This document shows positions 51,955-61,006 of a stretch of DNA of 64,000 nt, one piece after another. The notes under the pieces were generated by a model that was not told the origin of the DNA, made no database searches, and saw nothing but the letters and a program-made list of their open reading frames with translations. The position numbers and the translations under genes were made by a program. This stretch comes from Alistipes dispar. GTDB lineage: Bacteria > Bacteroidota > Bacteroidia > Bacteroidales > Rikenellaceae. Position 1 is the first letter of the stretch, and every line of letters begins with the position of its first letter. The stretch covers positions 1,708,001 to 1,772,000 of the forward strand of contig NZ_AP019736.1 in NCBI RefSeq assembly GCF_006542685.1, given 5' to 3'.

Positions 51955-52907
51955 TGCAGTCCCTCCAGCAGCCGTTTGAGTACCACCTGCGCCGAGATTT
52001 CGCGGTTCGCCGCCTCGGGGATGACCAGCGAGCGGGGCGATTCGATCACCGAGTCGGTGACGATCATGTTGCGCCGCACGGGCAGGCAGTGCATGAAGAA
52101 GGCGTCGTTCGTCAGAGCCATCTTCTCGTCGTCCACCGTCCACGAACGGTCGCGCGAGAGCACCTTCCCGTAGTTGGGGTCGGCCCATGCGGCCCAGTTC
52201 TTGGCATAGACGAAGTCGGCGCCTTCGAGGGCCTTGCGCTGGTCGTACTCGACGCGGGCGCGGCCCACGAACTCCGGGGCGAGCTCGTAGCCCTCGGGAT
52301 GGGTGATGACGAAGTCGTAGTCCGCGGCGTTCATCCACTCGGCGAAGGAGTTGGGCACGGCCTGCGGCAGGGCGTTGGGATGCGGCGCCCAGGTCATCAC
52401 GACCTTCGGGCGCTCGACGCGCCTGTGCTCCTCGATGGTGATCAGATCGGCGAAGCTCTGCAACGGGTGGCGCGTGGCGGCCTCCATCGAGAAGACCGGA
52501 CGGCCCGAGTGGCGGATGAACTGTTCGAGTATGCGCTCCTCGTAGTCCTCGGCCTTGTCGCGGAAGCGGGCGAAGGAGCGCACGCCGATCACGTCGCAGT
52601 AGGAGCCCATGACAGGGATGGCTTCGAGCAGGTGTTCGGCCTTGTCGCCGTCCATCACCACGCCGCGCTCGGTTTCGAGTTTCCAGGCCCCCTGGGTGAC
52701 GTCGAGGACCATGACGTTCATGCCCAGGTTCATCGCCGCCTTCTGGGTCGAGAGCCGCGTGCGGAGGCTCGAATTGAAGAAGAGCATCAGCAGCGTGCGG
52801 TTGCGGCCCAGACCCGTGAACTGGAAGCGGTCGCGCTTGATCTCCAGCGCTTCGGCGACGGCTTCGCGCAGGTCGCCTATGTCTTGTACGCAGGTAAATT
52901 TCTTCAT
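51951..52907 (-). CDS. argF': N-acylornithine carbamoyltransferase, probably succinylornithine-specific
   Basis: A 318-residue transcarbamylase of the ArgF' type. Carbamoyl-phosphate binds at FFNSSLRTR (43-51), with the conserved HPLQ motif near residue 147 and FMHCLPVRRN near 276. The specificity position (Glu92 in the Xanthomonas acetylornithine enzyme, Pro90 in the Bacteroides fragilis succinylornithine enzyme) is Ala90 here, in MDGDKAEH. Published Glu92-to-Ala, Pro, Ser and Val changes turn the acetyl enzyme into a succinyl enzyme, so succinylornithine is the expected substrate. Confidence 0.9.
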   Translation of the reverse strand: MKKFTCVQDIGDLREAVAEALEIKRDRFQFTGLGRNRTLLMLFFNSSLRTRLSTQKAAMNLGMNVMVLDVTQGAWKLETERGVVMDGDKAEHLLEAIPVMGSYCDVIGVRSFARFRDKAEDYEERILEQFIRHSGRPVFSMEAATRHPLQSFADLITIEEHRRVERPKVVMTWAPHPNALPQAVPNSFAEWMNAADYDFVITHPEGYELAPEFVGRARVEYDQRKALEGADFVYAKNWAAWADPNYGKVLSRDRSWTVDDEKMALTNDAFFMHCLPVRRNMIVTDSVIESPRSLVIPEAANREISAQVVLKRLLEGLQ

Positions 52908-52928
52908 GGTTTTCTTCTGTTTTCTGGG

Positions 52929-54053
52929 TTATCCGACGATCCCGCGGAACGATTCGAGGAAACGGTCGGCCAGCTCGCGCGTGAGGCAGAGGGCCGGAAG
53001 CAGCCGGACGGTCGAGGCGCCCGCTCCGCCCGTGAAGACGTGCCGCTCGAAGAGCAGCCGCCGGCGCAGTTCGGCCCCCGGACCGTCGGTTTCGATGCCG
53101 ATCATCAGGCCGCGGCCCCGGACTTCGCGGAGCGTCGTGAACCGCCGCAGCTCGCCGAGCAGGTATTCGCCCACCGCGGCGGCGTTTTCCACGAGCCGTT
53201 CGCGTTCGATCGTGTCCAGCACGGCGATCGCCGCGGCACAGGCGAGGTGGTTGCCGCCGAAGGTGGTGCCCAGCAGACCCGGCCGCGCCTCGAAGTGGGG
53301 CGCGATGAGCACGCCGCCGATCGGGAAGCCGTTGCCCATGCCTTTGGCCGTGGTGATGAGATCGGGGCGGATGCCGGCGTGCTGGTGGGCGAAGAAGCGT
53401 CCCGTGCGGCCGTAGCCCGACTGGATTTCGTCCAGGATGAGCTGCGTGCCCGTTTCGGTCGCCGCCTCGCGCAGGGCGCGCAGGAAGTCGTCCGTCGGGC
53501 AGTGGATGCCCGCGACGCCCTGGATTCCTTCGACGATCACGGCGGCGAATTCTCGCGTCGAGAGTTTCTCGCGCACGGCGCCGATGTCGTTCAGCGGCGC
53601 GAACTCCACGTTCGGCGTGCGGTTGAACGGCGCCGCGATCGCGGGGTTGTCCGTGGCGGCCACGGCGCCCGCCGTGCGGCCGTGGAACGCCTTCGTGAAG
53701 GAGAGCACCTTCGCGCGTCCCGTGTGGAACGAGGCGAGCTTGAGTGCGTTCTCATTGGCTTCGGCCCCCGAGTTGCAGAGGAAGAGGCTGTAATCGGCAT
53801 AGCCCGATATGCGTCCCAGCTTCTCGGCCAGACGGGTCTGGAGCGGGTTTTCCACCGAATTGGAGTAGAAGCCCAGACGCGCGACCTGCTCCGAGACGGC
53901 CCGCACGTAGTCCGGGTGGGCATGGCCGATCGAGATCACGGCGTGTCCGCCGTAGAGGTCGAGGTACTCCGTGCCGGCCGTATCATAGACGAAACAGCCC
54001 CGGCCGCGTACCGGTTCGACGGGGTAGAGGGAATATACGTTGAAAAGTTCCAT
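52929..54053 (-). CDS. argD: N-acylornithine aminotransferase ArgD
   Basis: A 374-residue class III PLP aminotransferase that converts N-acylglutamate semialdehyde to N-acylornithine. The PLP lysine is in TTAKGMGNG near residue 236, the cofactor Asp in LILDEIQSGYGRTG near 208, and the phosphate-binding NSGAEANE near 93. It lies 21 nt upstream of argF', which uses its product. Confidence 0.93.
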   Translation of the reverse strand: MELFNVYSLYPVEPVRGRGCFVYDTAGTEYLDLYGGHAVISIGHAHPDYVRAVSEQVARLGFYSNSVENPLQTRLAEKLGRISGYADYSLFLCNSGAEANENALKLASFHTGRAKVLSFTKAFHGRTAGAVAATDNPAIAAPFNRTPNVEFAPLNDIGAVREKLSTREFAAVIVEGIQGVAGIHCPTDDFLRALREAATETGTQLILDEIQSGYGRTGRFFAHQHAGIRPDLITTAKGMGNGFPIGGVLIAPHFEARPGLLGTTFGGNHLACAAAIAVLDTIERERLVENAAAVGEYLLGELRRFTTLREVRGRGLMIGIETDGPGAELRRRLLFERHVFTGGAGASTVRLLPALCLTRELADRFLESFRGIVG

Positions 54054-54093
54054 GTGTTTCCGTTCGTTTTTCGCCGCCGGGGCGGCTTGGGTT

Positions 54094-55052
54094 TCAGAAT
54101 GCGGAGGCTTTGAGCCGCAGCCCCTCCCGCTCGTCCAGTCCGAACAGCAGGTTCATGTTCTCCACGGCCTGTCCCGAGGCGCCCTTGAGCAGGTTGTCGA
54201 TCGCCGAGACGACGTGCAGCTTGTCGCCGTGGCGGGCCACCTGCAGCAGCGCCTTGTTCGTATTGACGACCTGCTTGAGGTCCACGCCGCGTTCCGTGAC
54301 GTGCGTGAAGGGGGCCGTTGCGTAGTAGCCGGCGTAGAGCTTCCGCACGTCGGCCTCCTCCAGCGTGCACCGCGTATAGACGCTGGCGAGAATGCCCCGC
54401 GCGAAGTCGCCGCGCATCGGCACGAAGTCGATTTCGGCGTCGAACGCCGGTTCGATCCGCCGCAGGTTGCGGCCGATCTCCAGCAGGTGCTGGTGCGTGA
54501 AGGCCTTGTAAACCGAGAGGTTCGCCGTGCGCCAACTGAAGTGGGTCGTGGCCGAGGGTTTCACCCCGGCGCCCGTCGATCCCGTCACGGCCGTCACGTG
54601 CACCTCGTCGCGCAGCAGCCCCGCGGCGGCCAGCGGCAGCAGTGCCAGTTGGATGGCCGTGGCGAAGCATCCCGGGTTGGCGATGCGCCGCGCCGTGCGG
54701 ATGCGGTCGCGCTGCCACTCCGGCAGTCCGTAGACGAAGCCTTCGCTCTCGTCGCGGAAATCCTGCGCCAGGTCGATGATCCGCACGCCGGCCGGAACGT
54801 CGTGCGCCGCGAGCCACTTGCGGCTCTCTCCGTGAGCCGAGCAGAGGAACAGGACGTCGATCGCCCCGAGGTCGAAGCCGTCGCAGAAACACATGTCCGT
54901 GTCGCCTTCCAGCCCTCCGTGGACCTCCGAGAGGCGGTTGCCCGCGTTCGAGGTGCTGTGCACGAAGACGATTTCGGCCTGCGGGTGATTGACCAGAAGG
55001 CGGATGAGTTCGCCGGCGGTGTAGCCGGCGCCTCCGATGATGCCGGCGCGTA

Positions 55053-55056
<4 letters not shown>
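54094..55056 (-). CDS. argC: N-acyl-gamma-glutamyl-phosphate reductase ArgC
   Basis: A 320-residue NADPH-dependent reductase forming the semialdehyde used by ArgD. The Rossmann motif GIIGGAGYTAGEL is at 5-17, the catalytic Cys in ANPGCFATAI near 135, and the substrate-binding TGSTGAGVKP near 165. The ATG overlaps the argG stop (ATGA). Confidence 0.94.
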
Positions 55057-56258
<1,202 letters not shown>

Positions 56259-56332
56259 GATATTGTCTTTGTTGTTGTTCGCGTTAGTTCGCCGGAGTGC
56301 AAATCCTCCGGCCGTTGTCGCGGCCTGTGGCC

Positions 56333-56377
56333 GCGTTTGCAAGTCCGACCCCATCCCAAACCCCTCCTTCGGGAGGG
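56333..56377 (-). repeat. interspersed intergenic repeat, copy B, with hairpin
   Basis: Minus-strand copy of the 45-nt element also seen at 18753-18797 (35 of 45 identical). One end forms a perfect 7-bp stem CCCCTCC / GGAGGGG (56361-56378) closed by a TTCG tetraloop on the plus strand. The flank continues into further short inverted repeats, for example CCGGAG / CTCCGG near 56291-56310. No open frame is supported in the spacer. Confidence 0.6.
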
Positions 56378-56450
56378 GCCTGTCGCGACGCACCCGAAAT
56401 GATTCCGGGAATGACCGCCTGCCGATCGGCCGGTTGCCGTACTTTGGCTT

Positions 56451-57071
56451 TTACTTCAGATGAAACAGTTTTTTTACCTTGTTCCGGAAAAACATCTTGT
56501 AGGGCGCCAGCCGCGACTGCTTCCGGGGCGGTTCCTTCGCCGGGTCGTACAACATGCCCGTGCAGAGGCACATGCGCCGGTGGTTGCGCTGCAAAATATC
56601 GTAGTTGCAGCATCCCTGGCATCCCTGCCAGAACTCCTCGTCCTCGGTCAGCTCCGAAAAGGTGACCGGTACGTATCCCATACGCGAGTTGAGCTTCATG
56701 ACCGGAAGCGACGTGGTGATACTGAATAACTTGGCATAGGGGAATCGTCGTCGGGCCAGCTCGAAGGTTCGTCGTTTGATCTGTTCCGCGAGTCCCATGT
56801 GCCGGTACTCGGGGTCCACGATCAGTCCCGAGGTGGCGACGAAGTCGCCGTGACCCCAGCACTCGATATAGCTGAACCCGACCAGTTTTTCCCCGTCCAG
56901 CGCCACGACGGCCTTGCCACCGGTCATTTTCGCGGCGATATACTCGGGCGACCGCTTGGCGATGCCCGTACCCCGCTGCAGTGCCGACTCGTAGATCAGT
57001 TCGCAGATACGCGGAGCGTAGTGCGCATGAGTCGGGTCGGCAAAAACGACGCTGATTGTGCTGTTATCCAT
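56451..57071 (-). CDS. GNAT acyltransferase, candidate first enzyme of arginine synthesis
   Basis: A 206-residue GNAT protein. The acyl-CoA motif A lies in VDPEYRHMGLAEQIKRR near 102-118, and the C-terminal third has a Cys-rich patch (GCQGCC, MCLC). It starts the arginine gene run; no argA, argJ or argO-like synthase is otherwise visible. An N-acylglutamate synthase that forms N-succinyl- or N-acetylglutamate is the obvious inference. It ends 192 nt before argG and begins 35 nt after the RelA-type gene. Confidence 0.7.
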   Translation of the reverse strand: MDNSTISVVFADPTHAHYAPRICELIYESALQRGTGIAKRSPEYIAAKMTGGKAVVALDGEKLVGFSYIECWGHGDFVATSGLIVDPEYRHMGLAEQIKRRTFELARRRFPYAKLFSITTSLPVMKLNSRMGYVPVTFSELTEDEEFWQGCQGCCNYDILQRNHRRMCLCTGMLYDPAKEPPRKQSRLAPYKMFFRNKVKKLFHLK

Positions 57072-57105
57072 TTATCGTTTGTGGGTGAATGAAAAAAGTT
57101 GTGTG

Positions 57106-59310
57106 TCAGTTGATGCGGTAGGCCCGCTGCACGCCCTTGATGCGCATGATGTGGTGCACGAGCGTGTCCACGACGCCCGCGCCGGGCACTTCGACGGCCA
57201 CCGTGCCCGCGAGGCAGCCGTTCGGCGCCGCGGCGAAGTTGATCGAGCGGATGTTGAGCTTCAGGTCGCGGCTGATGGCCTCCGTGATGTGGTTGGCCAT
57301 GCCCGTCGTGTCGGCCGCCACGATGCGGATCATGACGCGGAACGCCCCTTCGGCCGACTGCCGCCAGCGCGCCTCGACGACGCGGTAGGGGTAGTTCTCG
57401 CGCATCCGCCGGGCGTTGGGGCAGTCCGTGCGGTGGATCGTGATGCCCGAATTGATCGTCACGAAACCGAAAACCTCGTCGCCCTTGATCGGGTTGCAGC
57501 ATCGGGCCAGCTTGTACTGTATCTTCGAGATGTCGTCGTCGATCACCAGCGCGTCCTGCGAGGCGGCGGGCGGCTCCTTCGCGCCCTGCTGCGCGGCCTT
57601 CTGGCGTTCGATCTCGGCCGCCGCGGCGCGCCGCTGCTCCTCGGCCTCGCCCGAGAGGTGGCGCGAAAGGAGCTCCTTGATCGTCCCGAAGTCGAGCTTC
57701 TGCGTGGCGATCAGGGCGTAAACCTCCGTGCCCGTGCGCACCTTGAAGTGGCGGGCGAGGTAGCCCACCGCCTCGTCGATCGTCAGCGGGAGTTTCCAGT
57801 TCTTGAGTTTGCGTTCCAGCTCCTCGCGCCCCATGCGCGTATGTTTGGCCTGCTCCTCGCGCAGGAAGCTCTTGATCTTGTTGCGCGCCTTCGCCGTGAC
57901 GACGAACGCGAGCCAGTCGGCCTTGGGCGTCTGGTTCTTCTGCGTCAGGATCTCCACGATGTCGCCGTTGCGCAGCGGTTCGCGGATCGACACGGCGCGG
58001 TTGTTCACCTTGCCGCCCGAGCAGGTCGAGCCCAGATTGGTGTGGATGTCGAAGGCGAAGTCGAGCAGCGTGGCCCCTTCGGGCAGCTTGCGCAGGTCGC
58101 CGTTGGGGGTGAAGACGAAGATCTCGCCCGAGGCGGGTTTTGCGTCGAAACGCTGCGCCAGCGAGTGCGTCGTGTCCTCCATCAGTTCGCGCAGGCGGCC
58201 GAGCCACTGTTCGCTGGTCTGCGCTCCCTGTCCCACGCCCTTGTAGCGCCAGTGCGCGGCGATGCCCCGCTCGGCCACGGCGTCCATGCGCTCGGTGCGG
58301 ATCTGCACCTCGACCCAGCGGCCTTCGGCCGACACGGTGGTGTGCAGCGACTCGTAGCCGTTCGACTTGGGGATCGAAATCCAGTCGCGCATGCGGTTGG
58401 GATTGGGCGTGTAGAAGTCCGTCACGACGGAGTAAACCGTCCAGCAGAGCCGCTTCTCCTCCTCGTGCGGGCAGTCGATGATGATGCGGATGGCGAAGAT
58501 GTCGTAGACGCCCTCGAAGGGCACGTGCTGCTTGTGCATCTTCGACCAGATCGAGAAGATCGACTTCGTGCGGCTCTTGACGTGGTATTTCATGCCGAGG
58601 CGGTCGAGCCGCTCGGTGATCGGCACGAGGAAGCGGGCGATGAAGGCGCGGCGCTCCTCGGCGCTCTCCTCGAGTTTCGTGATGATGTGCTCGTAGTCCT
58701 TCGGTTCGAGGTATTTGAGGGCGATGTCCTCCAGCTCGCTCTTGATTTCGTAGAGACCCAGCTTGTGGGCGATCTGGGCGTAGAGGTTCATCGACTCCCA
58801 GCTCTTCTTGCGCCATTTCTCGTGCGGGAAGATGCCGAGCGAGCGCATCACCTCGAGGCGGTCGGCCAGTTTGATGAGGATTACGCGCGGGTCCTCGGAG
58901 TAGCTGACGATCAGGTCGCGGAAGTTGTCGGCCTGCTCCTTCGAGGTCTTCAGCTTCAGCTCCGAGATGTTCGCCAGCCCCATCGTGATGCCCACGACCT
59001 GTTCTCCGAAACGGTTCCGGATCTCTTCGGTGAGTGCGAGGAATTCGTCTGCCGGGCGCTCCTTGTGCGCCAGCCGCACGACGTCGTGCAGGATGGACGA
59101 GACGGCGGAGTTGCGTCCGAGGCCCACTTCCGAAATGACGATCGACGCCACGGCGGCGGCGTGGTCGAGCATCGGCGCCCCGTCGTAACGGCACACGCCG
59201 GCGAGCTTCCCGTCGGCATACTCCAGCGCCTCGTCCACAAGGCGCTGCGTCGTCTCCGAGAAGTTCGCGCGCACGAGCGCGCGCAGATTTTCGTAGCGTG
59301 AGAAATCCAT
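57106..59310 (-). CDS. RelA/SpoT homologue, (p)ppGpp synthetase with a degenerate hydrolase site
   Basis: A 734-residue long RSH protein: pseudo-HD domain (about 35-190), synthetase (about 230-360; RTKSIFSIW, DIFAIRIIID, YESLHTTV and VEVQIRT conserved), TGS (about 405-465), a linker, and a C-terminal ACT domain. In the hydrolase site the HDxxED motif reads HDVVRL (75-80), and the later ADRLHN motif reads ADRLEV (149-154), so hydrolysis is unlikely. ATG at 59310 is preferred to an upstream TTG. It has a divergent promoter shared with the next gene. Confidence 0.9.
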   Translation of the reverse strand: MDFSRYENLRALVRANFSETTQRLVDEALEYADGKLAGVCRYDGAPMLDHAAAVASIVISEVGLGRNSAVSSILHDVVRLAHKERPADEFLALTEEIRNRFGEQVVGITMGLANISELKLKTSKEQADNFRDLIVSYSEDPRVILIKLADRLEVMRSLGIFPHEKWRKKSWESMNLYAQIAHKLGLYEIKSELEDIALKYLEPKDYEHIITKLEESAEERRAFIARFLVPITERLDRLGMKYHVKSRTKSIFSIWSKMHKQHVPFEGVYDIFAIRIIIDCPHEEEKRLCWTVYSVVTDFYTPNPNRMRDWISIPKSNGYESLHTTVSAEGRWVEVQIRTERMDAVAERGIAAHWRYKGVGQGAQTSEQWLGRLRELMEDTTHSLAQRFDAKPASGEIFVFTPNGDLRKLPEGATLLDFAFDIHTNLGSTCSGGKVNNRAVSIREPLRNGDIVEILTQKNQTPKADWLAFVVTAKARNKIKSFLREEQAKHTRMGREELERKLKNWKLPLTIDEAVGYLARHFKVRTGTEVYALIATQKLDFGTIKELLSRHLSGEAEEQRRAAAAEIERQKAAQQGAKEPPAASQDALVIDDDISKIQYKLARCCNPIKGDEVFGFVTINSGITIHRTDCPNARRMRENYPYRVVEARWRQSAEGAFRVMIRIVAADTTGMANHITEAISRDLKLNIRSINFAAAPNGCLAGTVAVEVPGAGVVDTLVHHIMRIKGVQRAYRIN

Positions 59311-59336
59311 TGAACCCAACCTCTTAACCTTGTTGG

Positions 59337-59344
59337 CAAAGATA
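59337..59344 (-). promoter_or_regulatory. Bacteroidota -7 element for the RSH gene
   Basis: Minus-strand TATCTTTG, 26 nt before the ATG at 59310. Confidence 0.68.
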
Positions 59345-59358
59345 TGAAAAAATTTTTA

Positions 59359-59366
59359 TAAATTTG
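59359..59366 (+). promoter_or_regulatory. Bacteroidota -7 element for the hemolysin III gene
   Basis: TAAATTTG, 25 nt before the GTG start, 14 bp away from the divergent box, so the two promoters nearly touch. Confidence 0.62.
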
Positions 59367-59391
59367 GCACACAGAACCAATCCGTTGTCCC

Positions 59392-60048
59392 GTGGAGAAG
59401 AAAAAAGCGGTTTACGTCCCTACCGCAGGCGAGGAGATCGCCAACGTATTGTCGCACGGCGTCATGGCGCTCGCGATGCTCGCGGCCCTTCCGTTCGCCG
59501 CCGTATGGGCCTACACGCACGATCCGGAGGGGGTGCGGGCGGCCTTCTCGGTTTCGGTCTTCGTGATCTCTGTTTTCCTGATGTTTCTCGTCTCGACGCT
59601 TTACCACGCGATGCGTCCCGCCTCGCGTCACAAGGAGGTGTTCCACGTGCTCGACCATATCTTCATCTACGTGGCCATCGCCGGAAGCTATACGCCCGTC
59701 GCGCTTTCGGTCATCGGCGGCTGGCAGGGGCTTCTCATCGCCGGACTGCAATGGGCGATGGTGGTGTTCGGCATCTTCTACAAGTCGCTGTCGCACCGTT
59801 CGATTCCGGCCGTCAGCCTCACGATCTACCTGGTGATGGGGTGGGCCATTCTCCTTTTCCTTCCGCTGTTCGTCCGCCGCGCTTCGACGGAGCTGCTGGC
59901 GCTCATCGCCCTCGGCGGCGTGCTCTATACGCTCGGGGCGGGGATCTATGCCTGCAAGGGGTTCCGCTATCACCATCTGGTGTGGCATCTGCTGATCGAC
60001 CTGGCGGTGGCGGCCCACTTCACGGGAATCGTTTTCTTTCTCGGTTAG
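59392..60048 (+). CDS. hemolysin III family membrane protein (PAQR/YqfA)
   Basis: A 218-residue protein with seven membrane helices. The conserved His-containing motifs of the PAQR-type family are visible: SHGVMAL near the first helix, STLYHAM near 65, HVLDHIFIY near 85, and HHLVWHLL near 190. Function is unknown, possibly metal-dependent lipid hydrolysis. Start is GTG at 59392. Its stop interlocks with that of the convergent methyltransferase (TTAG). Confidence 0.85.
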   Translation: MEKKKAVYVPTAGEEIANVLSHGVMALAMLAALPFAAVWAYTHDPEGVRAAFSVSVFVISVFLMFLVSTLYHAMRPASRHKEVFHVLDHIFIYVAIAGSYTPVALSVIGGWQGLLIAGLQWAMVVFGIFYKSLSHRSIPAVSLTIYLVMGWAILLFLPLFVRRASTELLALIALGGVLYTLGAGIYACKGFRYHHLVWHLLIDLAVAAHFTGIVFFLG

Positions 60049-60818
60049 TGCTTGTACACCACGTAGATGTGGTCGTCCGGCAGGGCGTAGAGCCTGCGTT
60101 CCTCTTCGGGAAGCGAGGCGGCGTAGTCGATGTCCGCGGCCTCGAATCCCGCTTCGCGCAGCCGGTCGGTATAGTCCGCGCCGTAGATGCGCCGGTGGTC
60201 GTACTGGCCGAAGATGCGCGTGCGCTCGTCGGGATCGGTGATCGAATCGTCTTCGAAGGTGCGTTCGTAATCGCGTTCCACGGGCGAGAGGACGATGCCC
60301 CACCCGCCGGGGCGCAGGATGCGGTGCAGCTCGCGCAGGGCGCGGCGGTCGTCGGCCACGTGTTCCAGCAGGTGGTTGCAGAGGACGACGTCCACCGAAT
60401 TGTCGGCGAGCGGAATCCGCTGCACGTCGAAATGCAGGTCCGCGAGCGGGCTTTCGAGATCGGCCGTGACGTACCTGCCGGGCCGGGCCGCGAAGTGGGG
60501 TTTCAGGTGGCGCATGATGCAGACCTCCGGGGCGATGTGCAGCGTGCGGGGGTGGCTTTTCAGCAGGTCGGTCTCGCGGGTCAGATAGAGCCATAGCAGC
60601 CGGTGGCGCTCCAGCGAGAGACAGCGGGGGCAGAGTGCGTTGGGGCGCGGCCGCACATAGCCGTAGGGGAGGAATTTCCGGTATTTCGCGCCGCAGACGG
60701 GGCACTCGGCGCCCCGGCCCCGGTAGAACAGCCCGGCCACGGGCACGGCCCATCCCGCGATCCGTTGCAGCACGGGGCGCGGGATGTGGTTGAGGGCCCA
60801 GCGGATCACCTTTTTCAT
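60045..60818 (-). CDS. class I SAM-dependent methyltransferase with N-terminal zinc ribbon
   Basis: A 257-residue protein. A Cys-rich segment CPVCGAKYRKF...CPRC (about 39-66) suggests a zinc ribbon; the SAM-binding fold follows, with DLHFDVQRIPLADNSVDVV near 130 and the block HRILRPGGWGIV near 167. The substrate is unknown; similar proteins sit with sugar-modifying genes. ATG at 60818 overlaps the xseB stop (ATGA), so it belongs to the xseB-xseA-menA unit. Confidence 0.8.
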   Translation of the reverse strand: MKKVIRWALNHIPRPVLQRIAGWAVPVAGLFYRGRGAECPVCGAKYRKFLPYGYVRPRPNALCPRCLSLERHRLLWLYLTRETDLLKSHPRTLHIAPEVCIMRHLKPHFAARPGRYVTADLESPLADLHFDVQRIPLADNSVDVVLCNHLLEHVADDRRALRELHRILRPGGWGIVLSPVERDYERTFEDDSITDPDERTRIFGQYDHRRIYGADYTDRLREAGFEAADIDYAASLPEEERRLYALPDDHIYVVYKH

Positions 60819-61006
60819 GACTCCAGCACCTTGTTCACCTTTTCCTCGGCTTTGCGCAGGCGCGCCTTGCACGAGGCGATCAGCTCCGTGGCGCGTTTGA
60901 CTTCGGCCGCGAGGCCGTCCACGTCCATCTCCTCGCTGCGCAGGCGGGCGAGAATCTTCTCGATCTCGGCCATCGCCTCGGTGTAGGTCAGCTCTTTTTT
61001 TGCCAT
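60815..61006 (-). CDS. xseB: exodeoxyribonuclease VII small subunit
   Basis: A 63-residue helical protein that binds XseA and regulates its nuclease. The typical pattern is visible: LTYTEAMAEIEKILARL, then LAAEVKRATELIASCKARL and a final AEEKVNKVL. It overlaps xseA by 19 nt. Confidence 0.93.
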   Translation of the reverse strand: MAKKELTYTEAMAEIEKILARLRSEEMDVDGLAAEVKRATELIASCKARLRKAEEKVNKVLES

